DNA of 64,000 bases from Amycolatopsis azurea DSM 43854 (GCF_001995215.1 NZ_MUXN01000011.1:62001-126000); one strand, 5' to 3'; positions 41,609 through 50,982 are shown, counted from the stretch's first letter. Notes: generated by a model from the letters alone, not told the origin. A program made the numbers and translations.

Positions 41609-42862
41609 TCACGCGGAGTGGCCGATCCCGGCGGTCAAGGCCAAAGCGGCGGCTTCGCCCCGGGAACCGACGTCCAGCTTCCTCAGCACACCCGCGACGT
41701 GGAACTTCACCGTGCTCTCGGTGATGCCGAGCGCCGAGGCGATGGCCTTGTTGCGCTGCCCCCGCGCCACGAGCCGCAGCACTTCGAGTTCTCGGCGGTT
41801 GAGGTTGGCGAGCACGGCCTCGCCTGTCCGGTCGGACCGCGGCTCGAAGGGAAGTTCGACGGTGACGCGACTGCCCCAGCCGGGAACGGCGTCGACCTCG
41901 ACGGTGGCACCGAGGGTCTTCGCACGCCCGTCGAGTTGCAGCCGGAGACCCGCGACGTCGAGGCCGCCGGATTCCTGGTCTCGGACATCGAGGTGCAGCG
42001 CGCTGTCGTCACTCGTCCAAGCGATACGGAGGCGGGCCAGATCCGGTTGGGTGGTGAACGCGAGCACCGCGGTGTACGTCATCGCGCGGGCGGCGTGGGC
42101 GACCTCGCCGGGCAGCGGACGCCCGTCTTTCGACGGCGCGACGAACTCGACTTCGGCGCCGTGATGCCGCATCACCTGACGGACTTCCCGGCGGAGCCTG
42201 CCGAACGCGGTGTGCGCCGGTTCCTCGGACAGCGCGAGATCGGTCTCGTGCGCCGACCGGAGCGCCACCAGCGCGGCGGACGCGGAGTCCGTCGCGACGA
42301 GACGGGCGCGACGGTCGTCCAGCCGGGTGGAGCGCAACGCGGTCAGGATCGTCACGAGCGCGGTCTCGTGCGCGGCGGCCATCTCCACGATCGTGCGCGC
42401 GCGTTCGCTGGACGCCGCGCGCGACTCGGCGAGGTAATCGGGGCTGGCCTGGGTGACCTGCTGGCGGATCGACGTCGCGACGATGCCGAAGATCTCCGCC
42501 AGCCGCGCGGGCTGGGGAAAGCGTTTGCGGCTGGGGCGCGGAACGAGCACCAGCAGCGTCCCGACCGGGTCGCGCACGGCCCAGACCGTTCGCGCGGCGC
42601 CGCCGAGGGCGGCCGTCAGGGTCAGGTGCCCGCCGGGTTCGACGAGTGCCTTGATCGCCTCGAGTTCGCGGATCGCGACCTTGTCGGCGATCTCCTTCGC
42701 GCCGGTGACCTTGCGCGGCCTGCCGGTACATTCGAGGGTGAAGATGACGAGTGCCTGATGCGGCCAGTCCTCGGCGAGCAGGCGTGAGAACCGGACGGCG
42801 ATCTCGGCCAGCGGGCCTTCGACCACTTCGCGCAGCGCGGTCAGATCGGCGGATTCGGGCAT
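41609..42862 (-). CDS. LuxR-family transcriptional regulator
   Basis: Regulator of 417 aa with a C-terminal LuxR helix-turn-helix at about 350-410 ([21 protein letters not shown], then [15 protein letters not shown]). Upstream is a domain resembling a histidine-kinase-like ATPase fold (about 200-340), and the N-terminal 180 residues may be a GAF-like sensor. No receiver Asp is visible. It is divergent from the mycothiol dehydrogenase operon by 150 bp and might control it. An ATG start at 42862 gives the complete sensor. Confidence 0.8.
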   Translation of the reverse strand: MPESADLTALREVVEGPLAEIAVRFSRLLAEDWPHQALVIFTLECTGRPRKVTGAKEIADKVAIRELEAIKALVEPGGHLTLTAALGGAARTVWAVRDPVGTLLVLVPRPSRKRFPQPARLAEIFGIVATSIRQQVTQASPDYLAESRAASSERARTIVEMAAAHETALVTILTALRSTRLDDRRARLVATDSASAALVALRSAHETDLALSEEPAHTAFGRLRREVRQVMRHHGAEVEFVAPSKDGRPLPGEVAHAARAMTYTAVLAFTTQPDLARLRIAWTSDDSALHLDVRDQESGGLDVAGLRLQLDGRAKTLGATVEVDAVPGWGSRVTVELPFEPRSDRTGEAVLANLNRRELEVLRLVARGQRNKAIASALGITESTVKFHVAGVLRKLDVGSRGEAAALALTAGIGHSA

Positions 42863-43012
42863 CGCCGTCAGCGTAGCTCTTCACTCGACCTGGTCGAAAG
42901 GCCAGGTTTTCTCGACCGACGGTCAGGTCGCGGCCGCCGGTGTCCCGGTTTAGCCTCGCGTCAGGCATGCGTCACCGCGCATGTCTTCGTCGCCGAGCGG
43001 AGGAAACAGGGA

Positions 43013-44098
43013 ATGCCACAACAGGTGCGCGGGGTGATCGCCCGGTCGAAGGGGGCGCCGGTCGAGCTGACGGAGATCGTTATCCCCGACCCGGGGCCCG
43101 GCGAGGTCGTCGTGTCGATCGCCGCCTGCGGCGTCTGCCACACCGATCTGACCTATCGCGACGGTGGCATCAACGACGAATTCCCCTTCCTGCTCGGCCA
43201 CGAGGCTGCGGGGACCGTGGAAAGCGTCGGCGAGGGCGTCGACTCCGTGCGGCCCGGCGATTTCGTCGTGCTCAACTGGCGCGCGGTGTGCGGACAGTGC
43301 CGGGCTTGCAAGCGGGGGCGCCCGCAGTACTGTTTCGACACTTTCAACGCGGCACAGAAGATGACCCTGACCGACGGCACGGAGCTGACGCCGGCACTCG
43401 GCATCGGCGCGTTCGCGGACAAGACGCTCGTCCACGCCGGACAGTGCACGAAGGTCGACCCGGCGGTGGATCCCGCGGTCGCCGGCCTGCTGGGCTGCGG
43501 CGTGATGGCCGGACTCGGTGCCGCGGTCAACACCGGCGGCGTCGGCCGCGGTGATTCGGTGGCGGTCATCGGCTGCGGGGGAGTGGGCGACGCGGCGATC
43601 GCCGGCGCCCGCCTGGCCGGTGCGGGGACGATCATCGCCGTCGACCGCGACGGGCGGAAGCTGGAGTGGGCGCGGGACCTCGGCGCGACGCATACGGTCA
43701 ACGCCACGGAGACCGACGCCGTCGCCGCGATCCAGGACCTGACCGGCGGCTTCGGCGCCGACGTCGTCATCGACGCGGTCGGCCGCCCCGAGACCTGGAA
43801 GCAGGCCTTCTACGCGCGCGACCTGGCGGGCACCGTGGTGCTGGTCGGCGTGCCGACACCGGACATGCGGCTGGAGATGCCGCTGCTGGACTTCTTCTCC
43901 CGCGGCGGCGCGCTGAAGTCGTCCTGGTACGGCGATTGCCTGCCGGAGCGGGACTTCCCGGTGCTGATCGACCTGCACCTGCAAGGCAGGCTGCCGCTCG
44001 ACCGGTTCGTCACCGAGCGGATCGCGCTCGGTGACGTCGAGAAGGCGTTCCACACCATGCACGCGGGCGAAGTGCTGCGTTCGGTGGTGATCCTGTGA
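43013..44098 (+). CDS. mscR: S-(hydroxymethyl)mycothiol dehydrogenase
   Basis: Zinc medium-chain dehydrogenase of 361 aa. Catalytic zinc ligands lie in CGVCHTDL (Cys near 40) and GHEAAG, and a structural zinc site in [15 protein letters not shown]; the NAD-binding [14 protein letters not shown] is at about 185. Overall sequence matches the actinobacterial mycothiol-dependent formaldehyde dehydrogenase (MscR/AdhE2), which also reduces S-nitrosomycothiol. It overlaps the following metallo-hydrolase gene by 4 nt. Confidence 0.88.
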   Translation: MPQQVRGVIARSKGAPVELTEIVIPDPGPGEVVVSIAACGVCHTDLTYRDGGINDEFPFLLGHEAAGTVESVGEGVDSVRPGDFVVLNWRAVCGQCRACKRGRPQYCFDTFNAAQKMTLTDGTELTPALGIGAFADKTLVHAGQCTKVDPAVDPAVAGLLGCGVMAGLGAAVNTGGVGRGDSVAVIGCGGVGDAAIAGARLAGAGTIIAVDRDGRKLEWARDLGATHTVNATETDAVAAIQDLTGGFGADVVIDAVGRPETWKQAFYARDLAGTVVLVGVPTPDMRLEMPLLDFFSRGGALKSSWYGDCLPERDFPVLIDLHLQGRLPLDRFVTERIALGDVEKAFHTMHAGEVLRSVVIL

Positions 44099-44724
44099 GC
44101 GGCCTGCGGATCGACCGGGTCGTCACGAACGGCGTCTTCGAACTCGACGGCGGATCGTGGGACGTCGACAACAACATCTGGCTCGTCGGGAACGACGACG
44201 AGGTCGTGATCGTCGACGCCGCGCACGACGAGCGCGCGATCACCGAGGCCGTCGGCGGCCGCCGGGTGGTCGCCGTCGTGTGCACGCACGGGCACAACGA
44301 CCACGTCACCGTCGCTCCGCAACTCGGCGAGCACCTCGACGCACCGGTCCTGTTGCACCCCGGCGACCAGGAACTCTGGGAGATGACCCACCCCGGGCGC
44401 GAGTTCCGGAACGTGACGGACGGCGAGCGGATCGCCGTCGCGGGCACGGAAATCGAAGTGATCCACACCCCGGGGCACTCGCCCGGTTCGGTCTGCCTGC
44501 ACCTGCCCGAGGCGAAGGCCCTGTTCTCCGGTGACACGCTGTTCGCGGGCGGGCCGGGGGCGACCGGGCGTTCGTTCTCCAGCTTCCCGACGATCATCTC
44601 GTCGATCGAGAAGCGGCTGTTCGCGCTGCCGGAGGACACCCGGGTCCACACCGGCCACGGCGACGGGACCACCATCGGCACGGAGGCGCCGCACCTGGCC
44701 GAATGGATCGCACGGGGCCACTGA
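44095..44724 (+). CDS. metallo-beta-lactamase-fold hydrolase, probable S-formylmycothiol hydrolase
   Basis: Glyoxalase II-type protein of 209 aa with the metal motif [10 protein letters not shown] (His and Asp ligands, about 62-71), HTPGHSPGS and FSGDTLF, plus a final His in GHGDGTTIG. Genes like this lie directly after mscR in many actinobacteria and probably hydrolyse the S-formylmycothiol product to formate and mycothiol. GTG start overlaps the mscR stop. An E-family palindrome follows at 4 nt. Confidence 0.85.
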   Translation: MSGLRIDRVVTNGVFELDGGSWDVDNNIWLVGNDDEVVIVDAAHDERAITEAVGGRRVVAVVCTHGHNDHVTVAPQLGEHLDAPVLLHPGDQELWEMTHPGREFRNVTDGERIAVAGTEIEVIHTPGHSPGSVCLHLPEAKALFSGDTLFAGGPGATGRSFSSFPTIISSIEKRLFALPEDTRVHTGHGDGTTIGTEAPHLAEWIARGH

Positions 44725-44727
44725 CTC

Positions 44728-44951
44728 TCGTGAGTGGTAAGTGACGTTCTAACGACACTTACCACTCACGACCCCCTGTACCGAAGCGGCGCAGGCTCGT
44801 GGTTTGCCAACCGCGGTGTCGCGAAAGCCACTTTCGCAACCTTCAACGTTGCGAAAGTGGCTTTCGCAACGCGCCCTCGCCGCCGGACAACGCTGGGTCC
44901 CGTGGGTCGTGAGTGGTAAGTGACGTTCTAACGACACTTACCACTCACGAC
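44728..44951. repeat. E-D-E composite, copy 2 (complete)
   Basis: Two nearly identical E palindromes at 44728-44771 and 44908-44951 (TCGTGAGTGGTAAGTG arms, ACGTTCT centre) flank a D palindrome at 44818-44870. The composite fills all space between a stop at 44724 and the end of the tetR gene, whose stop codon at 44928 lies inside the right-hand E. Confidence 0.88.
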
Positions 44952-45482
44952 CCCGGTGAGGCCGGTCAGGATCGCGTCCACACCGAAAAGGAAAGCCTCC
45001 GCCGATTCCCGCTCCAGCGCGGGCTCGTCCTCGACGATGCGCGCGCGGACGAGTTCGGCCCGGTTCTGTTCTTCCGCGACGAAGCCGAGTACATAGTGGA
45101 CGATCGTGCGGGCGGCCCATTCGGCTTGGCGGGCGGAAAACCGCTCGGCGAACAACCGGTTCAGCGCCCGGGTCGGGGTCAGGACGTCCGGCCGGTACGC
45201 CTGCACGAACGACACGACCTCGGCGCCGTCGCGGACGCGGAGCAGCGCCGCGCGCAGGTCTTGCGCGGCGCCGCGGGGATCGGCGGGCGACGCCGGGAAG
45301 TCGGCGAGGACGCGCGCGGCGACCACGGCGAGCAGTTCCTGTTTGTTGGCGACGTGGTAGTACAGCGCGCCGGGCTGCACGCCGAGGTCCAGGGCCAGCC
45401 GCCGCATGGACAGGCTGCTCAGCCCCCGCTCGCGGAGCAGCTCGTACGCGCCGTCGACGATCTGCGTTCGCGTCACCTTCAC
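44928..45482 (-). CDS. TetR-family regulator, BioQ-like
   Basis: Repressor of 184 aa from GTG 45482. The N-terminal helix-turn-helix is at about 5-50 (RTQIVDGAYELLRERGLSSL, then LALDLGVQPGALYYHVANK). It is divergent from bioB by 69 bp, and a TTGAA-N5-TTCAA palindrome lies on the bioB start codon, the layout of the actinobacterial biotin repressor BioQ. Its final residues GVVSGKCR are encoded by an E-family repeat, so the natural C-terminus has apparently been replaced by repeat sequence. BioQ identity is inferred from context. Confidence 0.75.
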   Translation of the reverse strand: MKVTRTQIVDGAYELLRERGLSSLSMRRLALDLGVQPGALYYHVANKQELLAVVAARVLADFPASPADPRGAAQDLRAALLRVRDGAEVVSFVQAYRPDVLTPTRALNRLFAERFSARQAEWAARTIVHYVLGFVAEEQNRAELVRARIVEDEPALERESAEAFLFGVDAILTGLTGVVSGKCR

Positions 45483-45543
45483 GAGGCCATTGTGCCCGGC
45501 GCCGCGGGGCCGGCCTTGCGCGGGCCCGGACGTCCACCTAGGA

Positions 45544-45560
45544 TTTGAAAGGTGTTCAAA
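45544..45560. promoter_or_regulatory. BioQ-like operator at the bioB start
   Basis: TTTGAAAGGTGTTCAAA, arms of 6 bp with a 5-nt centre. It differs by one base from the TTGAAC-N3-GTTCAA pattern known for BioQ. The bioB GTG is in its centre, so binding would block initiation. Confidence 0.55.
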
Positions 45561-46604
45561 ACAGTGGATGACCTGGCCTCGCGTCAGCTGGCAGGCGGAG
45601 TACTCGATCGCGACGACGCCCGCGCGGTCCTGAATACGCCGGACGACGAGGTGTTCGGCCTGGTCGTCGCGGCCGGGCGGCTCCGGCGCGCGTACTTCGG
45701 GGACCGGGTCAAGGTCAACTACCTGGTGAACCTCAAGTCGGGGCTGTGCCCGGAGGACTGCACGTACTGCTCGCAGCGGCTCGGCTCGTCGGCGCAGATC
45801 CTCAAGTATTCCTGGCTTTCGGCCGAGGAGACGGTCAAGCAGGCGACGGCGGGGATCGCGGGCGGCGCGTCCCGGGTCTGCCTGGTCGCGAGCGGGCGCG
45901 GGCCGAGCGACCGCGACGTGGACCGGGTCGCGGGTGTCGTCGAGGCCGTCAAAACCGCGCATTCCGGCGTGGAAGTCTGCGCCTGCCTGGGAATTCTGAA
46001 GAACGGCCAGGCCGAGCGGCTCCGTGACGCCGGTGTCGACGCCTACAATCACAACCTCAACACGAGCGAGTCCCGGTACTCCGAGATCTGCTCGACGCAC
46101 GACTACGAAGACCGCGTGGCCACCGTCGAGAAGGCCAAGCACGCGGGGCTTTCCCCTTGCTCCGGACTGATCGTGGGCATGGGGGAGAGCGACGACGAAC
46201 TGATCGACGCGATCTTCGCCCTGCGGGACCTCGACAGCGACTCGATTCCCGTCAACTTCCTGATGCCCTTCGAAGGCACACCGCTGGAAGGCACCTGGGA
46301 ACTGACGCCGCTGCGCTCGCTGCGGATCCTCGCGCTGGCGCGGCTCGCCTGCCCGGACAAGGAGATCCGGATGGCGGGTGGCCGCGAAATGCATCTGCGC
46401 TCGCTGCAGCCGCTCGCGTTGCAGGTGGCCAATTCCCTGTTCCTCGGGGACTATCTCACCAGCGAGGGACAGGCCGCGAAGGCCGACCTCGACATGATCG
46501 CCGACGCCGGGTTCAAGGTCCTCGGCGCCGACGAGAGTCCACATCGGACAGACGTCGCGGTCCGGGCGCGCGGCGCCGGCACGGCTGTCGCGCCCAACGC
46601 GTGA
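45552..46604 (+). CDS. bioB: biotin synthase
   Basis: Radical SAM enzyme of 350 aa that inserts sulfur into dethiobiotin. The [4Fe-4S] motif CPEDCTYC uses Cys66, Cys70 and Cys73; YNHNLNTSE and [10 protein letters not shown] are conserved substrate and cofactor segments, and the Arg in [10 protein letters not shown] binds the [2Fe-2S] cluster. GTG start at 45552 lies 7 nt after AGGA. Cotranscribed with bioF via a GTGA overlap. Divergent from a probable BioQ repressor. Confidence 0.95.
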   Translation: MFKTVDDLASRQLAGGVLDRDDARAVLNTPDDEVFGLVVAAGRLRRAYFGDRVKVNYLVNLKSGLCPEDCTYCSQRLGSSAQILKYSWLSAEETVKQATAGIAGGASRVCLVASGRGPSDRDVDRVAGVVEAVKTAHSGVEVCACLGILKNGQAERLRDAGVDAYNHNLNTSESRYSEICSTHDYEDRVATVEKAKHAGLSPCSGLIVGMGESDDELIDAIFALRDLDSDSIPVNFLMPFEGTPLEGTWELTPLRSLRILALARLACPDKEIRMAGGREMHLRSLQPLALQVANSLFLGDYLTSEGQAAKADLDMIADAGFKVLGADESPHRTDVAVRARGAGTAVAPNA

Positions 46605-47776
46605 ACGCCCTGCTGGAGTGGATGGCCGGCGTCGACGCGGACCGGCGTCGGGCCGGTCTGGTGCGCCGGACCGACGCCCGGCGCAACCCGGGAATCCGGG
46701 GTGGGCTACTGGATCTGGCCTCGAACGACTATCTCGGTCTCGGCGCCGACCCTCGTGTCCGCGCGGCCGCGACCCGCGCCATCGAGACCTACGGCGCCGG
46801 TGCGGGCGCGTCCCGCGTCGTGACCGGGACGACGGCGGGTCACGACGAGCTGGAGCGAGAACTGGCCCGCCTCACCGGGCAGCCGTCCTGTTTGGCGTTT
46901 TCCAGTGGCTACGCGGCCAACATCGGTCTGCTCACCGCTCTGGGTTCTCCGGACACGCTGATCGTTTCCGACGAGCACGTGCACGCGTCGCTGATCGACG
47001 GTGCCCGGCTGTCCCGTTCGCCCGTGCGGATCTGCCCGCACAACGACGTCGTCGCGCTCGAAGCACTGCTCCGGGATCGTGAGCAGACCCGGGCGGTGGT
47101 CGTCGTCGAATCGATCTACTCCGTGCTCGGGGACGCCGCCGATCTGGCGCGCGTCGCGGCGCTTTGTGCCGCCTACGACGCCCTGCTGGTCGTGGACGAG
47201 GCACACGGGATCGGCGTGGCGGGCCGGGGCAGGGGCGCGGTCCACGCCGCCGGCCTGTCCGGTTCGCCGCACGTCGTCGTGACGGCGACCCTGTCCAAGG
47301 CGCTCGGCACCCAGGGCGGAGCCGTGCTCGGACCGGCGCTGGTGCGCGAACATCTGGTCAACACCGCCCGGACGTTCATCTTCGACACCGGACTCGCGCC
47401 CGCCGCGGCCGCGGGGGCCGCCGAGGCCAGCCGGATCATCGCGGCGGAACCGGAACGAGCCGACGAACTGCACCGGATCGCGGCACTGATCGCCGGCGCC
47501 GCCGGGGTTCCGCACGCGCCCGGCGCGGTCCAGTCGATTCCCGCGGATTCCGCGGACCGGGCGGTGGCCGCCGCCGACACGTTGTTCGGCGAAGGCATCG
47601 TGGTCGGCTGCTTCCGCCCGCCCAGCGTCCCCGACGGCGTCTCCCGGCTGCGGCTCGTCGCCCGGGCGGGCGTCGATCCCGGACAGGCCGAGCGGGCGGC
47701 GCGGCTCGCGGCACGCCTGTGCCGCGCGGAAGTGCGTGCCGGGAGAGTCAGCGCAGCTGGTCCCGTCGGCGGATGA
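46601..47776 (+). CDS. bioF: 8-amino-7-oxononanoate synthase
   Basis: PLP enzyme of 391 aa that condenses pimeloyl-ACP/CoA and L-alanine, the first committed step of biotin ring assembly. The cofactor Lys233 lies in [13 protein letters not shown]; Asp199 and His202 in VVDEAHGIG contact PLP, and LASNDYLGL is near the N-terminus. GTG 46601 overlaps the bioB stop. The 3' end overlaps the convergent sigma factor gene by 29 nt, so both C-termini are encoded in the same bases. bioA and bioD are not in this window. Confidence 0.93.
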   Translation: MNALLEWMAGVDADRRRAGLVRRTDARRNPGIRGGLLDLASNDYLGLGADPRVRAAATRAIETYGAGAGASRVVTGTTAGHDELERELARLTGQPSCLAFSSGYAANIGLLTALGSPDTLIVSDEHVHASLIDGARLSRSPVRICPHNDVVALEALLRDREQTRAVVVVESIYSVLGDAADLARVAALCAAYDALLVVDEAHGIGVAGRGRGAVHAAGLSGSPHVVVTATLSKALGTQGGAVLGPALVREHLVNTARTFIFDTGLAPAAAAGAAEASRIIAAEPERADELHRIAALIAGAAGVPHAPGAVQSIPADSADRAVAAADTLFGEGIVVGCFRPPSVPDGVSRLRLVARAGVDPGQAERAARLAARLCRAEVRAGRVSAAGPVGG

Positions 47777-48983
47777 GATAGGCGGTTTCCGCGGTGTTCC
47801 CCGCCAGCTCGATGGCCTTGTCGTACGCCGCTCGCGACTCGGCGCTCCGGCCCAGCCGTCGCAGCAGATCGGCGCGGGTCACATGGAACGGGTGATAGCC
47901 GGCCAGCTTGTCGTCGAGGCGGTCGACGGCCGCCAGCGCCACCTCCGGGCCGTCGAGCTCGGCGACCGCGATGGCCCGGTTGAGGACGATGATCGGCGAG
48001 GGATCGACGCGGACGAGCTGGTCGTAGAGCGCGAGGATCTGTGACCAGTCGGTGTCCCGGATGTCGCGGGCGGAGGTGTGCACGGCGTTGATCGCGGCGA
48101 GGATCTGGTAGCGGCCCGGAGCCACTCCGGCGGCCGCGGCGGCGAGGCGTTCGCGCACCAGCCGATGCCCCTCGGCGATCAGATCCGTGTCCCAGGCGCC
48201 GCGGTCCTGCTCGTCGAGGGCGACCAGTTCGCCGTTCGCCGACACCCGGGCGGTGCGGCGGGCCTCGGTGAGCAGCATCAGCGCCAGCAGCCCGGCCACC
48301 TCGCCGTCGTCCGGCAGGAGGACGCGGATCAGGCGGGTGAGCCGGATCGCCTCGGCCGTCAGGTCGTGCCGCAGCGGATCGGTGTCGGCTCCGGTGGCCA
48401 GGTAGCCCTCGTTGAACACGAGGAAGAGGGCGGCGAGCACCCCGGACACCCGGGCAGGGAGATCCTCGGCGGACGGCACGCGATAGGGGATGCGGGCCGC
48501 CTTGATCTTGGCCTTCGCGCGGGTGATCCGCTGCCCCATGGCGCTTTCGGCCACCAGGAAGGCGCGGGCGATCTCGGGCACGGTCAGCCCGCCGACCATG
48601 CGCAGCGTCAGCGCCACGCGGGTTTCCAGCGCCAGCGCCGGGTGACAGCAGGTGAAGATCAGCCGGAGCCGGTCGTCGTCGATGACGCCGAGCGGCTCGG
48701 GCGGGTCGTCGACGTACGTCATCCGAGCCTCCTTCTGCTTGTCGTCGCGCTTGTTCTCCCGCCGGATCCGGTCGATGGCCTTGCGGTTCGCGGTGGTGGT
48801 CAGCCAGGCGCCGGGGCCGGGCGGGACGCCGTCGGACGGCCACCGCTCGACGGCGGTCGCGAAGGCCTCGGCCGCCGCTTCCTCGGCGATGTCGAGATCG
48901 CCGAAACGCCTGGTCAGCGTGGCGACCACCCGCGCCCACTCGTCGCGGTGGGCTTGGGCGATCGCCTCCTCGACGCCGGTCAC
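47748..48983 (-). CDS. ECF sigma factor with C-terminal extension (ECF42 type)
   Basis: Sigma-70-like protein of 411 aa. Region 2 is near residues 10-75 (RVVATLTRRFGDLDIAEEAAAEAFATAVERWP) and region 4 near 110-165 (LTLRMVGGLTVPEIARAFLVAESAMGQRITRAKAKI). A long C-terminal part (about 180-411) of TPR-like helices follows, a property of the ECF42 group. GTG start overlaps the stop of the DGPF/YCII gene, the conserved partner of this group. No anti-sigma factor gene is adjacent, as expected if the extension regulates activity. Confidence 0.88.
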   Translation of the reverse strand: MTGVEEAIAQAHRDEWARVVATLTRRFGDLDIAEEAAAEAFATAVERWPSDGVPPGPGAWLTTTANRKAIDRIRRENKRDDKQKEARMTYVDDPPEPLGVIDDDRLRLIFTCCHPALALETRVALTLRMVGGLTVPEIARAFLVAESAMGQRITRAKAKIKAARIPYRVPSAEDLPARVSGVLAALFLVFNEGYLATGADTDPLRHDLTAEAIRLTRLIRVLLPDDGEVAGLLALMLLTEARRTARVSANGELVALDEQDRGAWDTDLIAEGHRLVRERLAAAAAGVAPGRYQILAAINAVHTSARDIRDTDWSQILALYDQLVRVDPSPIIVLNRAIAVAELDGPEVALAAVDRLDDKLAGYHPFHVTRADLLRRLGRSAESRAAYDKAIELAGNTAETAYLIRRRDQLR

Positions 48984-49303
48984 AGGAATGGCCGCACCTC
49001 GATCTTCCGGTCGCAGATCTTCGACGCCTCGGTGGCGAGCTTGAGCGCCACGTCCAGGTCGGGGGCCTCCCACACCCAGACGCCGGCGAGGTACTCCTTC
49101 GACTCCACGAACGGCCCGTCGCTGAACACCGGCTGTTCGCCCCGGTTGTCGATCACCGTGGCCGAGCCGGTGTCCGCGAGCCCGCCCGCGAAGACCCAGT
49201 GGCCCTCGGCCATCAGCCGTTCGTTGAACTCGCTGATGGCGGGCTGCCGGTCGGTGCTGCCGGGATTGCTCTTGTCGTCGATCACGGAAACCAGATACCG
49301 CAT
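48980..49303 (-). CDS. YCII-related DGPF-domain protein
   Basis: Small protein of 107 aa with the family signature DGPFVESKEYLAG at about 67-79; ATG 49303 with AGGAGAGGA upstream. DGPF proteins are found beside ECF42-type sigma genes, often as regulatory targets; biochemical activity is not known. The GTGA overlap couples it to the sigma gene. The -35/-10 candidate TGTCGG...17 nt...CGTGG at 49348-49375 (minus strand) roughly follows ECF42 promoters but is weak. Confidence 0.85.
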   Translation of the reverse strand: MRYLVSVIDDKSNPGSTDRQPAISEFNERLMAEGHWVFAGGLADTGSATVIDNRGEQPVFSDGPFVESKEYLAGVWVWEAPDLDVALKLATEASKICDRKIEVRPFL

Positions 49304-49432
49304 CCGAAGATCCTCTCCTGTGGTGTCGGGGAAGCGTCGCATCCTCACCACGAACGCCGCCACGCCGATCCGACACCGGCGCCGGGATTTCTTTCGAGAA
49401 TTCCGCGGATCGCCTGTGAAGAGGCCTACAAA

Positions 49433-49450
49433 GATACCCCTAGGGGGTAC
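49433..49450. promoter_or_regulatory. CsoR-like palindrome, upstream site
   Basis: GATACCCC-TA-GGGGGTAC, placed just before a -35 hexamer TTGTGC (49451-49456). The TACCCC/GGGGTA pattern is that of CsoR-family (copper, sulfide or formaldehyde) repressors. Confidence 0.65.
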
Positions 49451-49479
49451 TTGTGCCGGAGCGGGAGCGGGCATAACTT
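49451..49479 (+). promoter_or_regulatory. predicted sigma-70 promoter of the MFS gene
   Basis: TTGTGC, 17 nt, TAACTT. It sits between two CsoR-like palindromes, with the start point expected near 49486. Confidence 0.6.
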
Positions 49480-49490
49480 CATCTCCGTCA

Positions 49491-49509
49491 GATACCCCCT
49501 AGGGGTATC
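49491..49509. promoter_or_regulatory. CsoR-like palindrome, downstream site
   Basis: GATACCCCCTAGGGGTATC, near the expected transcription start and 25 nt before ATG 49534. Its centre is 58-59 nt from the upstream site. Confidence 0.7.
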
Positions 49510-49533
49510 AAACCTCTTGAAAGGACGGAAGTC

Positions 49534-50970
49534 ATGGCGGAGACGACCCCGGACCCACGACGGTGGTGGGCGCTGGGACTGATCGCGCTGGCCCAGTTCA
49601 TGGTCATCATGGACACCTCGATCATCGGCGTCGCCCTGCCCGCGATGCAGCGGGACCTCGGGTTCTCCCCGGGAGACCTGTCATGGGTGTTCAACGCCTA
49701 CGTCGTCGCGCTCGCCGGGCTGCTCCTGCTCGGCGGACGCCTCTCGGACCTGTTCGGCGCGCGGAAGATGTTCACCGCCGGCTGGGTGGTCACCCTCGGC
49801 GGCTCCGTGGTCGCCGCGGTCGCGGGCACCGCGTGGGTCGAACTACTCGGCAGGGTCCTGCAAGGCGCGGGCGCGGCGTTGATCGCGCCGTCGGCGCTGA
49901 CCCTGCTGATGATGCTGTTCGGCGCGCGTCCTCGTGAGCTGACGAAGGCGCTCGCGCTCTACGGCGCGGCCGCCCCCGCCGGTGGCACCGCAGGGGTGTT
50001 CCTCGGCGGCGTGATCACCGAATGGCTGTCGTGGCCGTGGATCTTCTGGCTCTACGTCCCGATCTCGCTCGTCGCGGTGCTCGCCACCGGCAAGCTGATG
50101 CCGCCCGCGCCCGTCCGGCGTGGTTCGGTCGACCTCGCCGGTGCCGTCGCGGTGACCGCGGGTCTCGGCCTGACCGTGTTCGGCGTCGTCCGCGCACCGG
50201 AAGCGGGCTGGGGCTCGGCGGGCACCTGGGGCGCGTTGGCGGGTGGCGTCGCGCTGCTCGCGGTGTTCGTGGCGATCCAGCGGAAGCGCGAAGTCCCGTT
50301 GGTACGGCTGGGGATCTTCCGGACGCCGAACCTCGGCGGCGCGAACCTCGCCCAGTTCCTGCTCGGCGCCGCGTGGATCCCGATGTGGTACTTCCTCAAC
50401 CTGTACCTCCAGCAGGTCCTGGGTTACGGGGCTTTCGCGAGCGGGGCGGCGCTGCTGCCGATGACCGTGCTGATCGTCGTGCTGATGGTCGCCGTCGCGC
50501 CGCGGCTGATCGGCCGGTTCGGGCCGAAGAAGATGATCATCGGCGGTCTGTGGGCGCTCGCCGCGGGACTGGTGTGGCTGTCGTTCGTCAGCCCGACCGG
50601 CAACTTCGTCGTCGACGTCCTGCCCGCTTCGCTGGTCGCCGCGCTCGGCCAGGCGCTGGCGTTCATCCCGTCGCTCGGCACCGCGATCTCGAGCGCGAAA
50701 CCGGAGGAAGGCGGGCTCGCGTCGGGGATCGTGAACACCTCGTACCAGATCGGTTCGGCGCTCGGTCTCGCCGCGATGACCGCGGTGGGGGTTTCGTTCG
50801 GCGCGGGACGGATCGGCGACCCGGTCGCGTTGACCGGCGGATACTCGGCCGCGTTCCTCGGGGCGGCGGGGATCGCGATCGCCGGTGGCTTCCTGGCCAT
50901 GGCCACCCTGCGCACTCCGGCGCCCGAGCCGAGTGAAGCCGTCGGAGGTGACCCGGCGGTGCAGCGATGA
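49534..50970 (+). CDS. MFS exporter, DHA2 (EmrB/QacA) type
   Basis: Fourteen-helix drug:H+ antiporter of 478 aa. Helix 1 is followed by MDTSIIGVALPAMQRDLGF, the DHA2 motif, and LGGRLSDLFGARKMFTAG is motif A; GAGAALIAPSALTLL corresponds to motif C-like helix 5. AAAGGA precedes ATG. Promoter flanked by two CsoR-like operators, so it may respond to Cu(I), a sulfur species or formaldehyde; the exported compound is not known. A terminator hairpin follows. Confidence 0.88.
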   Translation: MAETTPDPRRWWALGLIALAQFMVIMDTSIIGVALPAMQRDLGFSPGDLSWVFNAYVVALAGLLLLGGRLSDLFGARKMFTAGWVVTLGGSVVAAVAGTAWVELLGRVLQGAGAALIAPSALTLLMMLFGARPRELTKALALYGAAAPAGGTAGVFLGGVITEWLSWPWIFWLYVPISLVAVLATGKLMPPAPVRRGSVDLAGAVAVTAGLGLTVFGVVRAPEAGWGSAGTWGALAGGVALLAVFVAIQRKREVPLVRLGIFRTPNLGGANLAQFLLGAAWIPMWYFLNLYLQQVLGYGAFASGAALLPMTVLIVVLMVAVAPRLIGRFGPKKMIIGGLWALAAGLVWLSFVSPTGNFVVDVLPASLVAALGQALAFIPSLGTAISSAKPEEGGLASGIVNTSYQIGSALGLAAMTAVGVSFGAGRIGDPVALTGGYSAAFLGAAGIAIAGGFLAMATLRTPAPEPSEAVGGDPAVQR

Positions 50971-50982
50971 CCGGCTGTACGA

